Positions 48,445 to 58,327 of a DNA stretch of 64,000 bases are shown piece by piece (within the stretch, counting starts at the first letter, position 1; each line of letters begins with the position of its first letter). Origin of the DNA: Pluralibacter sp. UBA7423 (lineage in GTDB: Bacteria; Pseudomonadota; Gammaproteobacteria; Enterobacterales; Enterobacteriaceae); the NCBI GenBank assembly GCA_002470465.1, contig DKMD01000026.1, forward strand, positions 124,001 through 188,000, in the 5' to 3' direction. The notes beneath the pieces are model-generated. The model did not search any database, was not told the origin of the DNA, and saw only the letters and a list, made by a program, of their open reading frames with translations. The position numbers and the translations under genes are program-made.

Positions 48445-49128
48445 AGCATCATGAGTAACAGGTGAATCAGCTATGAAGATAAAACTGCCGCCAGGCGGTT
48501 TAACTGTTTCACTTCAAATCAATAAAATGCTGAAGCTGATGATGCCATTATTTTTACCAGTTCAGAAATACATTATTGCTTTACCATCGGGAAAATCAGG
48601 GTCTTTCCCATCAATGCTCTATATCCTGCATCACCATGAATAATCATCTGTAACGTCCCTGTTGATTGCATGAAAATATTCTACAGTGCCTGATGAGGTT
48701 CATTTAAGGATATATCTTCTGAATAAACAGGTCTTAATCTACCCCACAATCCTGAAGCAGTATTCACTAAACCGACATCACATGACAGATTGAAAATGTT
48801 AAATATCCAGTAAAAGCATCCTTTTACTGCCTGACAGGTCACCTGGTGATTACAATTTTTTACATTTATAAAAAATGGATTGAATGCATTCTCATTGTTA
48901 ACCACCCGATCTCGACTAACATTAAATTATTCACTCGAGCGTTTAAACATGCCGTTAATTTTAATAGGGAATGTTACAATAGAAGCGGTGGCGCAATCAT
49001 ATTGTGGAGTATATTCTGCACGTATTTTTAGTCCCAACGTTCGTTTCTGTTTTTCTTTTTGTTAACCCTCACAACGCAGAATTTATTTCTGTGTCAGGAT
49101 TTCATAACTATTTATCAGGACATTCGAC
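48445..49128. other. AT-rich gene-poor region between nudG and the membrane-protein gene
   Basis: 684 bases clearly more AT-rich than the neighbours. Only a 56-codon frame (48473-48643) and short chance frames are present. No repeat, terminator or RNA that I recognise. The composition change suggests acquired DNA or remains of lost genes. Confidence 0.6.
48473..48643 (+). CDS. Possible small protein, 56 residues
   Basis: Starts MKIKLPPGGLTVSLQINKML, with a hydrophobic stretch MMPLFLPVQKYIIALP and ending ILHHHE. A weak AGGTGA is eight bases before the ATG. I do not recognise the sequence, and it may be a chance frame in AT-rich DNA. Confidence 0.25.
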   Translation: MKIKLPPGGLTVSLQINKMLKLMMPLFLPVQKYIIALPSGKSGSFPSMLYILHHHE

Positions 49129-50109
49129 ATGACCAACAGTTACGATGCATCAAATCAAGTCCCTGTCCAACCCGAGTACGGCGACAGACGCTTTGCGGGC
49201 CCGCTCGAAAACAGCGCCAGCGCCGTGTCGTGGGGAGCTATCTTTGCCGGTGCGGTAGGGGCTGCGGCTTTAGCGATGATACTCCTCATGCTGGGAACCG
49301 GACTGGGATTATCATCCGTTTCCCCCTGGGAGGATCACGGTCTCCAGGCCAGCACGGTCGGTAAAGCAACCATTGGCTGGCTGATATTTACCCAAATCGC
49401 CGCCTCAGGCATGGGGGGATATCTGGCCGGACGACTTCGTACGCGTTGGGCAGCAACCCATGTGGATGAAATCTATTTCCGCGACACCGCGCATGGTTTC
49501 CTGGCATGGGCGGTCGCCTCCCTGATTTCTGCCGTCCTGTTGACCAGCACGCTCGGCGCCATTGTCGGAGGCGGTGCAAAAGCGGTCGGCTCTGTGGCAG
49601 GGGGGGCAGCCAGCACATCTGCGAATGCCGTATCAACGGGCGCGTCAGGCATGTCAGGCTCCTCAATGGGCTATTTTGTACATTCTCTCTTCCGCACGAC
49701 CGCTAATCCCTCTGTAACGGATAACGCACCAGCTGCTGAGCCTGCAGGCATGCCTGGCGCGCAGCCACAAACCCCGGCAGTGACCCCTTCTCAGCTTGGT
49801 GAAGTCACGGGGATTTTTGCCAACAGTCTGCGTACTGGCGCTTTATCTCCTGAAGATCAGCAGTATGTTGCGCAGCTCGTTGCTCAACATACGGGAATGA
49901 GCCAGAAAGATGCAGAGGCTCGTGTGCAGGCCGTATATGGAAAAGTCCAGACTACGTGGCAGGATGCGAAAACTGAGGCGAAGAAAGCTGCTGATGCTGC
50001 CCGTAAAACAGCCATTCATCTTACGCTCTGGACCTTTATTTCACTGCTGATTGGGGCTTTTGTTGCCAGCCTGTGCGCGACCTATGGTGGCCGCCAGCGC
50101 GATTTATAA
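49129..50109 (+). CDS. Uncharacterised polytopic membrane protein (SWGAIFAG family, PhnA-like/YrzE-like)
   Basis: 326 residues, not part of the E. coli K-12 gene set at this locus. N-terminal motif SWGAIFAGAVGAAALAMILL with LGTGLGLSSVSPW, then ASGMGGYLAGRLRTRW and RDTAHGFLAWAVASLISAVL form three or four membrane helices. A Gly/Ala/Ser-rich and Pro-rich linker follows, then a charged region of about 90 residues (LSPEDQQYVAQLVAQHTGMS, TTWQDAKTEAKKAADAARKT) and a last helix LWTFISLLIGAFVASLCATY. Proteins with the SWGAIFAG start are often labelled PhnA-like without evidence. AGGA lies eight bases before the ATG. The gene downstream encodes a 24-residue hydrophobic peptide. Confidence 0.85.
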   Translation: MTNSYDASNQVPVQPEYGDRRFAGPLENSASAVSWGAIFAGAVGAAALAMILLMLGTGLGLSSVSPWEDHGLQASTVGKATIGWLIFTQIAASGMGGYLAGRLRTRWAATHVDEIYFRDTAHGFLAWAVASLISAVLLTSTLGAIVGGGAKAVGSVAGGAASTSANAVSTGASGMSGSSMGYFVHSLFRTTANPSVTDNAPAAEPAGMPGAQPQTPAVTPSQLGEVTGIFANSLRTGALSPEDQQYVAQLVAQHTGMSQKDAEARVQAVYGKVQTTWQDAKTEAKKAADAARKTAIHLTLWTFISLLIGAFVASLCATYGGRQRDL

Positions 50110-50139
50110 TCACTTATTCAACTGCACCGGAGGATCCTG

Positions 50140-50214
50140 ATGCGCTCATTACTGCTGTTTTTTCTTGGGGTACCGATCCCGATTATTATTCTGATTGCCC
50201 TGTTTGTTCATTAA
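50140..50214 (+). CDS. 24-residue hydrophobic micropeptide
   Basis: MRSLLLFFLGVPIPIIILIA then LFVH: a single membrane helix with a PIP kink. GGAGG is six bases before the ATG, a better ribosome site than most genes here. It lies 30 bases after the membrane protein and before a strong terminator, so the two are probably one operon. The sequence reminds me of small peptides next to similar membrane proteins in proteobacteria, but I cannot name a family. Confidence 0.65.
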   Translation: MRSLLLFFLGVPIPIIILIALFVH

Positions 50215-50274
50215 ACGGCAATTCATTAAGTTGTCCGTTCTACTGAGTCTGCGTAAGCGACGATGCATAAGAAA

Positions 50275-50310
50275 GCAGAAATGCCCTCCAGGGGCATTTC
50301 TGCTTCTTTT
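50275..50310 (+). terminator. Terminator of the membrane protein-micropeptide operon
   Basis: Perfect 12-bp stem GCAGAAATGCCC / GGGGCATTTCTGC around CTCCA, followed by TTCTTTT. It may also serve ynjH on the other strand. Confidence 0.88.
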
Positions 50311-50332
50311 CAGTTCCCGACAAAAACCTGCC

Positions 50333-50608
50333 TTACTGCCTTACGCGCCGCCAGACCAGCGGATTCGTGCTGATGGTTTTCTCATCGCGCTGGCACTGCA
50401 ACAAAATACCTTCAGCCTTCACCACGGCCCCTTCGCTGTAGTTCTGATCCTGATAAATGCAGCACCGGGAGCACGGCTGGCTGCGCTGGCCGCCGCTGCT
50501 GAAGACTTCTGGCGGCACATTGACCTCTACGCCGGAGCCATAGCGTTCTGCCGCCTGCGCGCTGAAGCCCGCCAGCAGTAACAACCCCACCATCAGATAT
50601 TGTTTCAT
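50333..50608 (-). CDS. ynjH: YnjH, periplasmic DUF1496 protein
   Basis: 91 residues with signal peptide MKQYLMVGLLLLAGFSAQA. The mature part has four cysteines (CSRCC and QCQRDE), likely disulfide-bonded in the periplasm. Matches E. coli YnjH in sequence and neighbourhood. Function unknown. Confidence 0.92.
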   Translation of the reverse strand: MKQYLMVGLLLLAGFSAQAAERYGSGVEVNVPPEVFSSGGQRSQPCSRCCIYQDQNYSEGAVVKAEGILLQCQRDEKTISTNPLVWRRVRQ

Positions 50609-50842
50609 TGTCGTTCCTTATTGAGCATCCTCTGTTAACTATATCGACCCTGGCGACGTTTTCTTAAATTTTCGTCTTCATCGCTTTTGGTTATGACAGC
50701 CCGGCCGTTATAAGTTTTCCCCCACCGGCTTGATTTTTCCTTGCCTGCCGCCGCGTCAGCGGAGATAGTCGAAAGAAAGCGAATCGCAAAGAATAAACAC
50801 ACAAACATCATACCGTTAATGCCATAAGAGGAACTTATCGTA

Positions 50843-51531
50843 ATGGAATCGACTCTCTCTCTGGAATCTTTCCTGTCCCGCGTTCAGCAACGCGACCCGC
50901 ACCAGGGCGAGTTCGCCCAGGCCGTGCGCGAGGTAATGACCACGCTGTGGCCGTTCCTTGACGCCAACCCGCGCTATCGTCAAATGGCATTACTGGAACG
51001 TCTGGTTGAACCCGAACGCGTGATCCAGTTTGGCGGCAGCCTGATTCGCCCGGAAGCAACGGGCTACGGCCTGATTTACTTCACCGATGCAATGCTCAAG
51101 CGTCACGGCCTCGGCTTTGAAGGGATGCGCGTAGCGGTGTCCGGTTCCGGCAACGTCGCGCAGTATGCCATTGAAAAAGCGATGGCGCTTGGCGCGCGCC
51201 TGCTAATTGCTAACGGCGTAAAAGCCGTCGCCGAAGGAGCAAACATGCCGACCACCATTACGGCTACGGATCTGTTTCTCGAGGCTGGCGTACTGTTTGC
51301 GCCGGGCAAAGCAGCAAACGCAGGTGGCGTGGCAACTTCAGGGCTTGAGATGGCGCAGAACGCCGCGCGTATGGGCTGGAAGTAGACGCTCGTCTGCATC
51401 ACATCATGCTGGATATTCACGAGGCGTGCGTCGAGTTTGGCGGGGAAGCGAAGCAAACCCATTACGTGCGCGGAGCGAACATCGCCGGGTTTGTGAAAGT
51501 AGCCGATGCGATGCTGGCTCAGGGCGTTATC
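50843..51531 (+). pseudogene. gdhA: Decayed NADP-specific glutamate dehydrogenase GdhA
   Basis: Clear remnants of GdhA (about 447 residues in E. coli). The first 63 residues are present to RVIQF, then an in-frame jump at about 51030 goes to GGSLIRPEATGYG, losing some 135-140 residues with the catalytic Lys region. A second in-frame jump near 51195-51203 (ALGAR to LLIANGVKAVAEGAN) drops about 70 more from the NADP domain. A third, about 10 bases, at 51380-51385 shifts the frame and stops after GWK. The rest (MLDIHEACVEFGGEAKQTHY, KVADAMLAQGVI) continues in another frame without its own stop. The 180-residue product lacks the active site, so the gene is dead. Confidence 0.92.
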
Positions 51532-51543
51532 CAGGAAAGAATC

Positions 51544-51620
51544 GCCCGGCGGCAAGCTTGCCGGGCCTACAGAACCGCTCGATCCCGTAGGTCGGGTAAG
51601 GCAAAGCCGCCACCCGACAC
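51544..51620. repeat. REP/BIME after the gdhA remnant
   Basis: CGCCCGGCGGCAAGCTTGCC...GGGCCTAC and GTAGGTCGGGTAAGGC...GCCACCCGAC: two inverted REP-like units. The 3' deletion edge of gdhA is only about 12 bases away. Confidence 0.8.
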
Positions 51621-51622
51621 TC

Positions 51623-53554
51623 CTACGACTCGGCTGGCGTCTCCGGTTTTTTCTTTCTCGCCTTGCTGAACGTTTTCTTCTTCGTTTCGCTGCCCGGCGC
51701 CACCAGCCCACGGAACTGCTTCACCGGCGTACTGCGCGCCTGCTGAATCAAATCAAACAGCGTGCCCACCAGCGGCTGCATGAAATCCTGGTACCGGCAC
51801 TGCTTTTCGCTGATTTGCGTCAGCACTGATTCCCAGTGCGCGGTCATGTCCGGGCGTCCTGCCATTTCCGGCAGCGAATGGATAAGCGCCCTTCCGGCTT
51901 CAGCGGAATGAATATAGCGTCCTTTTTTGACGAGGAATCCGCGCTTAAACAGCAGTTCAATGATGCCTGCACGTGTAGCTTCAGTGCCTAAACCGTCCGT
52001 TGCACGCAGGATCTTCTTCAGATCTTTATCCTGCACGAAACGCGCGATCCCGGTCATCGCCGAAAGCAGCGTGGCGTCGGTGAAATGGCGCGGCGGCTGC
52101 GTTTGCCGCTCCACCACTTCGCCTTTCTCGCACAGCAGTTCATCACCCTTCGCAACGACGGGCAGCGGCGTGCCGTCATTCTCTTCGTCGCGCTCTTTAT
52201 TGCCAAGCAGCGTGCGCCAGCCCGCTTCCGCCAGGAAGCGCGCTTTCGCCACGAATTTACCGTTGGCAATGTCCAGATCTATCTGGCATTTGCGGAACAC
52301 CGCGTCCGGACAGAACTGCATCAGATACTGGCGCGCCACCAGCTCATACACCTTCGCTTCGTTGTCGGTCAGATGTACCGAAGAACTGCGCGCCGTCGGA
52401 ATGATGGCGTGGTGCGCATCAACCTTTTTGTCATCCCAGCAGCGGTTGCGAATTTCAGGGTCGACGACGGGCTGCGGCAGCAAACCGGTCGCGTGCACGC
52501 TGATGGCGTTCATTACCGCCTGGCGCCCGGCAAAATGCTCTTCCGGCAGGTAGCGGCTGTCGGAACGCGGGTAGGTAATCAGCTTGTGGGTTTCGTACAG
52601 CTTCTGGCAGATATCCAGCACGTTCTGAGCGCTGAAGCCAAATTTTTTCGCCGCCTCAATCTGCAAAGCGGAAAGAGAGAACGGCAGCGGCGCGGGTTCG
52701 GAATCCCGCTTATCGTTGTACGCGGTGACAATTGCCGGCTGACCGGCAATGCGCGCCACCACGTGATCCGCCAGCGGGCGATGCAATAAGCGCCCTTCTT
52801 CATCCTGATACGGCTCGCAGGCTTCGCTGGGCTGCCAGGTTGCCGTGAAGCGCTCATCGGCAGGCGTAACGATGTGCGCCTTCACGTCGAAAAAATCTTT
52901 GGCAACGAAGTTTTCAATCTCTTCATCGCGCCGCACAACCAGCCCCAGCACCGGCGTCTGCACGCGGCCAACGGAGAGCACGCCCTGATAGCCTGCATTG
53001 CGGCCCAACAGCGTGTAGGCGCGGGTCATGTTAATGCCGTAGAGCCAGTCGGCGCGAGCGCGAGCCAGCGCCGAGACGCACAGCGGAATAAAGTCGTTAT
53101 TGGGACGCAGGCGGGAAATGGCTCGTTCCACCGCCTGTGGGTTGAGATCGTTGATCAGACAGCGCTGAACCTGACGGCGCTTTTCCGCCGGCATGTCGAG
53201 ATAGTCCAGCACTTCATCCACTAACAGCTGCCCTTCACGATCCGGGTCACCGGCGTGGATCACTTCGCTGGCTTCCCCCAGCAGGCGTTTGATCGCGTTC
53301 AGCTGTTTAGTCACCGACGGCCTCGGCTGAAGCCGCCACTTTTCCGGCACGATCGGCAAATCCATCAGGTTCCAGCGCGCGTAGCGGCTGTCGTAAACAT
53401 CCGGCTGCGCCTGTTCGAGCAGATGGCCGATACACCAGGTCACCACCTGGCCGTTGCCGCATTCGATATAGCCGTCGCCGCGACGATGCGGTTTGGGCAG
53501 CACATCAGCAATGGCGCGAGCCAGGCTCGGCTTTTCCGCAATAAACAAACGCAT
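51623..53554 (-). CDS. topB: DNA topoisomerase III TopB
   Basis: Type IA topoisomerase that resolves replication and recombination intermediates. 643 residues from [21 protein letters not shown]. coli has 653, the difference being in the basic C-terminal tail ([16 protein letters not shown]). Toprim motif [17 protein letters not shown], catalytic Tyr in [14 protein letters not shown], and the decatenation-loop region are intact. It starts four bases after the selD stop. Confidence 0.97.
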   Translation of the reverse strand: MRLFIAEKPSLARAIADVLPKPHRRGDGYIECGNGQVVTWCIGHLLEQAQPDVYDSRYARWNLMDLPIVPEKWRLQPRPSVTKQLNAIKRLLGEASEVIHAGDPDREGQLLVDEVLDYLDMPAEKRRQVQRCLINDLNPQAVERAISRLRPNNDFIPLCVSALARARADWLYGINMTRAYTLLGRNAGYQGVLSVGRVQTPVLGLVVRRDEEIENFVAKDFFDVKAHIVTPADERFTATWQPSEACEPYQDEEGRLLHRPLADHVVARIAGQPAIVTAYNDKRDSEPAPLPFSLSALQIEAAKKFGFSAQNVLDICQKLYETHKLITYPRSDSRYLPEEHFAGRQAVMNAISVHATGLLPQPVVDPEIRNRCWDDKKVDAHHAIIPTARSSSVHLTDNEAKVYELVARQYLMQFCPDAVFRKCQIDLDIANGKFVAKARFLAEAGWRTLLGNKERDEENDGTPLPVVAKGDELLCEKGEVVERQTQPPRHFTDATLLSAMTGIARFVQDKDLKKILRATDGLGTEATRAGIIELLFKRGFLVKKGRYIHSAEAGRALIHSLPEMAGRPDMTAHWESVLTQISEKQCRYQDFMQPLVGTLFDLIQQARSTPVKQFRGLVAPGSETKKKTFSKARKKKPETPAES

Positions 53555-53558
53555 GCGG

Positions 53559-54602
53559 CTAGCGGATCTCAATCATCGGGCGACCACCGCGGGCAGTAAC
53601 CAGCTCGCCAATGGCGGTCAGCGTGATGCCGTATTCTGCCGCCGTGGCTTTCGTTTCATTTTCCGCTTCCGGCAGCACCGCCAGCAGCAGGCCGCCGGAG
53701 GTTTGCGGATCGCACAGCAGGTTGCGCCACTCTTCCGGCATTTCGCCCATCAGGTGACCATAGCTGGCAAAGTTACGCGAAGTTCCGCCCGGCACGGCGC
53801 CCTGGGCAATGTACTCTTCCACGCCCGGTAGTTTTGGCACGTCGGCAAAGCGAACCTGCGCCTGAACGCCCGCGCCCTGACACATTTCGCTCAGGTGACC
53901 CAGCAGGCCAAAACCGGTCACGTCGGTCATCGCTTTAATGCCGTCGATGTTGGCAAAAGCCGCCCCGGCGAGGTTCATCTGGCACATCACCTCTGTCGCC
54001 AGGCCTTTGTGCTCAGGCTTAAGCAGCGATTTTTTCTCCGCAGTGGTCAGCACGCCGATGCCCAGCGGTTTGGTCAGATAAAGCTTGCAGCCCGCCTGCG
54101 CGGTGCTGTTTTTCTTCACCCGCTCGGTCGGCACGATGCCGGTCACGGCGAGACCAAAAATAGGCTCCGGCGCGTCAATCGAGTGGCCGCCTGCCAGCGC
54201 AATACCTGCCTGCTGACATGCAAAGCGCCCGCCTTCAATCACTTCGCGAGCGATTTCCGGTGCAAGGGTGTTAATGGGCCAGCCGAGGATCGCAATCGCC
54301 ATGATCGGTTTACCGCCCATCGCGAAGATGTCGCTGATGGCGTTAGTGGCGGCGATGCGCCCGAAATCAAACGGGTTATCGACAATCGGCATAAAGAAGT
54401 CGGTGGTGCTGATGACCGACGTGCCGTTACCCAGATCGTAAACGGCCGCGTCATCGCGGGTTTCGTTGCCGACAAGCAGGTTCGGGTCGATAAACTTCGC
54501 CTGCTCGCTGTGCAGGATGGTTTCAAGCACTTTGGGGGAAATTTTACAACCGCAACCGGCTCCGTGGCTGTATTGCGTCAAACGAATGGCTTGCTCGCTC
54601 AT
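53559..54602 (-). CDS. selD: Selenophosphate synthetase SelD
   Basis: Makes selenophosphate from selenide and ATP for selenocysteine and selenouridine. 347 residues. The catalytic residue is Cys17 in [13 protein letters not shown], with Lys20. The start at 54602 was chosen over an ATG two codons upstream because that one directly abuts AGGAG. ATP/Mg motif DDAAVYDLG is seen. In an operon with topB. Confidence 0.97.
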   Translation of the reverse strand: MSEQAIRLTQYSHGAGCGCKISPKVLETILHSEQAKFIDPNLLVGNETRDDAAVYDLGNGTSVISTTDFFMPIVDNPFDFGRIAATNAISDIFAMGGKPIMAIAILGWPINTLAPEIAREVIEGGRFACQQAGIALAGGHSIDAPEPIFGLAVTGIVPTERVKKNSTAQAGCKLYLTKPLGIGVLTTAEKKSLLKPEHKGLATEVMCQMNLAGAAFANIDGIKAMTDVTGFGLLGHLSEMCQGAGVQAQVRFADVPKLPGVEEYIAQGAVPGGTSRNFASYGHLMGEMPEEWRNLLCDPQTSGGLLLAVLPEAENETKATAAEYGITLTAIGELVTARGGRPMIEIR

Positions 54603-54869
54603 GGACATCTCCTGTCATTGCAATCCTGCTATGTTAGCGCCCATTTGCGGAGGTGATAAGTACGACAATCTGATTTCGCGCGCTGTTGCTCATTAAGCGC
54701 ACGATTGATGCCGAAAACGGATGGGCTGGCTTGACGCTTTCGGAATCCATTCATTCACAAAATTTATGAATCCCCCGTTTTGCGAGTTGCCGCACCCTTT
54801 TTTGCCGCCATTTATGACAGAAATGTGACAGTTTTCCCCCTGGACGATTTCAAACAATAAGGATCACTC

Positions 54870-55616
54870 ATGAAGAAAAGTCTTTTGGCGTTTTGCGTGG
54901 CCAGCCTGTTTTCCGTCAACGCCCTTGCCCTTGTTCCCTCTGGCAACGATGCCACCACCAAACCTGACCTCTATTATCTGAAAAATGCACAGGCTATCGA
55001 CAGCCTGGCGTTGCTGCCACCGCCTCCGGAAGTGGGCAGTATTGCTTTTCTGAACGATCAGGCGATGTATGAGCAGGGCCGCCTGCTGCGAACTACCGAG
55101 CGCGGGAAGCAGGCAGCAGAAGATGCCAACCTCAGCAGCGGCGGCGTGGCAAACGCCTTCTCTGGCGCATTTGGTTCGCCGATTACCGAGAAGGACAGCC
55201 CGGAACTGCACAAGCTGCTGACCAATATGATTGAGGATGCCGGCGATCTGGCGACCCGTTCAGCCAAGCAGAAATATATGCGCATTCGCCCGTTTGCCTT
55301 CTACGGCGTACCAACCTGCAACACCAAAGAACAGGATGAGCTGGCAAAGAACGGCTCTTATCCGTCCGGCCACACCTCTATCGGCTGGGCGACGGCGCTG
55401 GTGCTGGCGGAAGTGAACCCGGCGCGGCAGAACGAGATCCTCAAACGCGGATACGATCTGGGCCAAAGTCGGGTGATTTGCGGATATCACTGGCAGAGTG
55501 ATGTCGATGCGGCGCGCATTGTGGGTTCGGCGGTCGTGGCAACCCTGCACACCAATCCAGCCTTCCAGCAGCAGCTGCAAAAAGCGAAAGAGGAATTTGC
55601 GAAGGTGCAGAAGTAA
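54870..55616 (+). CDS. Class A non-specific acid phosphatase (PhoN/PhoC type)
   Basis: 248-residue secreted phosphatase. Signal peptide [20 protein letters not shown]. The PAP2-type active site is complete: K-x6-RP in [14 protein letters not shown] in [13 protein letters not shown], and SR-x5-H-x3-D in [15 protein letters not shown]. Such periplasmic enzymes release phosphate from many organic esters and may have phosphotransferase activity. It lies between selD and ydjA, which are adjacent in E. coli, in the opposite direction, so it is an insertion at this place. Confidence 0.94.
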   Translation: MKKSLLAFCVASLFSVNALALVPSGNDATTKPDLYYLKNAQAIDSLALLPPPPEVGSIAFLNDQAMYEQGRLLRTTERGKQAAEDANLSSGGVANAFSGAFGSPITEKDSPELHKLLTNMIEDAGDLATRSAKQKYMRIRPFAFYGVPTCNTKEQDELAKNGSYPSGHTSIGWATALVLAEVNPARQNEILKRGYDLGQSRVICGYHWQSDVDAARIVGSAVVATLHTNPAFQQQLQKAKEEFAKVQK

Positions 55617-55623
55617 ATTTTCT

Positions 55624-55700
55624 TGCCCGGCGGCGCGAGGCTTGCCGGGCCTACAAGCCCCGTATTTCGTAGGCCGGATAAGCAGAGCGCCATCCGGCAG
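55624..55700. repeat. REP/BIME between the phosphatase gene and ydjA
   Basis: TTGCCCGGCGGCGCGAGG...CTTGCCGGGCCTAC and GTAGGCCGGATAAG...GCCATCCGGC: a classical inverted REP pair between convergent genes. Confidence 0.85.
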
Positions 55701-55704
55701 GAAA

Positions 55705-56256
55705 TCAGAACCGAACCACAAACGGCGCGATATCCGGCACGGATATGTTAGCTGAAGCCTTCAGCTGCGGCGTGCCCAGGTAAAGAAATCCTACGATTTT
55801 ATCCTGCTCGCGGCACTGTAACCCATCGCGCACCACCGGGCTGTCGGTTAACGCCCCGCTGCGCCAGATCCCGTTAAACCCTTGCGCCACTGCCGCCATC
55901 TGCATCGCCATTACGGCGCAACCAGCAGACATTTCCTGCTCCCATTTAGGCACTTTATGGTGCTCCTGGCATTTAGCAACCACGGCGATGATCATCGGGG
56001 CGCGGAACGGCGCATTACGGGCTTTCTCAATCGCTTTTTCATCCTGTCCGGCTTCGATTGCGCCTTTCTGCAGCAGCTGGCTGAAGCGTTCGCGTCCTTC
56101 ACCTTCAATGACGAAAAACTGCCACGGCGTGAGCGTGCCGTGATCCGGTGCCCGCAGGCCTGCGCGAAGAATATTTTCCAGCTGTTCGCCTGCCGGTGCC
56201 GGATCGGCCAGACGAGAAGCGCTGCGGCGGTTGACCAGTAAGTCGAGTGCATCCAT
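55705..56256 (-). CDS. ydjA: YdjA, nitroreductase-family flavoprotein
   Basis: 183 residues, the E. coli length, from [16 protein letters not shown]; six codons of upstream opening are not used. FMN-dependent minimal nitroreductase fold: [40 protein letters not shown] and GFLYLGTPQ. Substrate unknown. Confidence 0.95.
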   Translation of the reverse strand: MDALDLLVNRRSASRLADPAPAGEQLENILRAGLRAPDHGTLTPWQFFVIEGEGRERFSQLLQKGAIEAGQDEKAIEKARNAPFRAPMIIAVVAKCQEHHKVPKWEQEMSAGCAVMAMQMAAVAQGFNGIWRSGALTDSPVVRDGLQCREQDKIVGFLYLGTPQLKASANISVPDIAPFVVRF

Positions 56257-56420
56257 TAAGGGATCTCCTGTCATAGTGTTTTCACAAAATTAACATGACG
56301 GCAGAATTTGTTACAGCGGCGGAGGCGATTCCTGCTGACAACCGTCGGCGGTGTCTTTAGGATAGCCTCACGTCGCGCCTTTGCGGGCGGACCTCTATTT
56401 CATTCAGGCAGGGAGAAAAC

Positions 56421-58274
56421 ATGCGAACCCTTTGGCGATTTATTGCCGGATTCTTTAAATGGACATGGCGTTTACTGAACTTCGTCCGCGAACTGGTGCT
56501 GAACCTGTTCTTTATTCTGTTGGTGCTGGTGTGCGCGGGTATCTGGATGCAGTTCAGCGGCAGTTCGACCGAAAGCACTGGCCGCGGCGCGCTGCTGATG
56601 GATATCACCGGCGTGGTGGTCGATAAGCCCTCTTCCACCAGCAAATTCGGCGCTATCAGCCGCCAGCTGCTCGGAGCAAACTCCGATCGTCTGCAGGAAA
56701 ACTCGCTGTTCGATATCGTGCAGACGATTCGCCAGGCGAAAGACGACCGCAACATCACCGGGATCGTACTGGATCTGAAAAACTTTGCCGGGGCCGATCA
56801 GCCGTCTATGCAGTATATCGGCAAGGCGCTGCGCGAATTCCGCGACGGTGGCAAACCTGTTTACGCCGTGGGCGACAGCTACACTCAGGGCCAGTACTAC
56901 CTGGCGAGCTTCGCCAATAAAATTTATCTCTCGCCACAGGGCACCGTGGACCTGCACGGCTTCGCGACCAACGGTCTGTATTACAAATCCCTGCTCGACA
57001 AGCTGAAGGTCACCACTCACGTGTTCCGCGTCGGTACCTATAAGTCAGCAGTCGAACCATTTATTCGTGACGATATGTCTCCGGCAGCGCGTGAAGCAGA
57101 CAGCCGCTGGATTGGCGAACTTTGGCAGAACTATCTGACGACCGTTGCCGCCAACCGTCAGACCACGCCAGAGCAAATTTTCCCGGGCGCACAGGGGATG
57201 CTTGACGGCCTGCGTAAGGTCGATGGCGACACGGCGAAATACGCGCTGGATAACAAGCTGGTTGACGTGCTGGCCTCCAGTGCAGAAATCGAAAAGGCAA
57301 TGAGCAAACAGTTCGGCTGGAGCAAAGCGGATAACGATTACCGCGCCGTCAGCTACTACGACTATTCGCTGAAAACCCCTGCGGATAAAGGCGCAAGCGT
57401 AGCGGTCATCTTCGCTAACGGTGCAATCATCGACGGAGAAGAAACCCCGGGCAACGTGGGAGGCGACACCACAGCTTCGCAGATTCGCGATGCGCGTCTT
57501 GATTCAAAAGTGAAAGCGATTGTGCTGCGCGTCAACAGCCCTGGCGGCAGCGTCAGCGCCTCCGAGGTGATTCGTTCTGAACTGGCGGCAGCCCGCGCGG
57601 CCGGTAAGCCGGTTGTCGTTTCAATGGGCGGTATGGCAGCCTCTGGCGGCTACTGGATCTCCACGCCTGCCGATTACATCGTGGCTAACGCCAGCACGCT
57701 CACCGGATCTATCGGTATCTTTGGCGTGATCAACACGGTTGAAAACAGCCTCGGCACCCTTGGCGTGCATACCGATGGCGTCTCCACTTCTCCGCTCGCC
57801 GATATTTCGGTGACCAAAGCGCTGCCGCAGGAAGTGCAGGACATGATGCAACTGAGCATCGAGAACGGCTACAAGCGCTTTATTACGCTGGTGGCGCAGT
57901 CCCGACACAGCACGCCTGTGCAGGTGGATAAGATTGCGCAGGGCCACGTCTGGACCGGCCAGGACGCGAAAGCTAACGGTCTGGTCGACAGCCTGGGTGA
58001 TTTCGATGATGCCGTGGCGAAAGCCGCAGAGCTCGCGAAGCTCAAGCAGTGGCACATTGACTACTATCAGGAAGAGCCATCGCTGTTCAGCTCGGTAATT
58101 GACAGCCTGAGCGGATCGGTGCGCGCCGCGCTGCCGGAAGCATTGCAGGCTTATCTGCCCGCGCCGCTGGCGAGTGCTGCAAGCGTGGTAAAAGCGGAAA
58201 GCGATAAGCTCGCCGCCTTCAACGACCCGCAGAACCGTTACGCATTCTGTCTGACCTGCGCTAACATACGTTAA
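56421..58274 (+). CDS. sppA: Signal peptide peptidase A, protease IV (67K type)
   Basis: 617-residue inner membrane serine protease that degrades cleaved signal peptides from the periplasmic side. One N-terminal anchor ([17 protein letters not shown]) and two ClpP-like repeats. Catalytic Lys in [13 protein letters not shown] (N-terminal domain) and Ser in [13 protein letters not shown] (C-terminal domain); the oxyanion glycines [13 protein letters not shown] are present. Complete. Confidence 0.97.
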   Translation: MRTLWRFIAGFFKWTWRLLNFVRELVLNLFFILLVLVCAGIWMQFSGSSTESTGRGALLMDITGVVVDKPSSTSKFGAISRQLLGANSDRLQENSLFDIVQTIRQAKDDRNITGIVLDLKNFAGADQPSMQYIGKALREFRDGGKPVYAVGDSYTQGQYYLASFANKIYLSPQGTVDLHGFATNGLYYKSLLDKLKVTTHVFRVGTYKSAVEPFIRDDMSPAAREADSRWIGELWQNYLTTVAANRQTTPEQIFPGAQGMLDGLRKVDGDTAKYALDNKLVDVLASSAEIEKAMSKQFGWSKADNDYRAVSYYDYSLKTPADKGASVAVIFANGAIIDGEETPGNVGGDTTASQIRDARLDSKVKAIVLRVNSPGGSVSASEVIRSELAAARAAGKPVVVSMGGMAASGGYWISTPADYIVANASTLTGSIGIFGVINTVENSLGTLGVHTDGVSTSPLADISVTKALPQEVQDMMQLSIENGYKRFITLVAQSRHSTPVQVDKIAQGHVWTGQDAKANGLVDSLGDFDDAVAKAAELAKLKQWHIDYYQEEPSLFSSVIDSLSGSVRAALPEALQAYLPAPLASAASVVKAESDKLAAFNDPQNRYAFCLTCANIR

Positions 58275-58281
58275 TTCCTGT

Positions 58282-58306
58282 CCCCTCCGCCGGAGGGGAT
58301 TTTTTT
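58282..58306 (+). terminator. sppA terminator
   Basis: CCCCTCC / GGAGGGG with a 3-base loop, then A and seven T. Confidence 0.93.
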
Positions 58307-58327
58307 ATCTGATTCAGTCACTCCAAC

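Noticed and set aside
48681..48905. Minus-strand frame of 74 codons in the AT-rich gap
   Set aside because: Needs a GTG start without a ribosome site; no recognisable sequence.
51406..51669. 87-codon frame as an independent gene after the gdhA remnant
   Set aside because: Its first 42 codons are the shifted C-terminus of GdhA and the rest is translated REP DNA and antisense topB.
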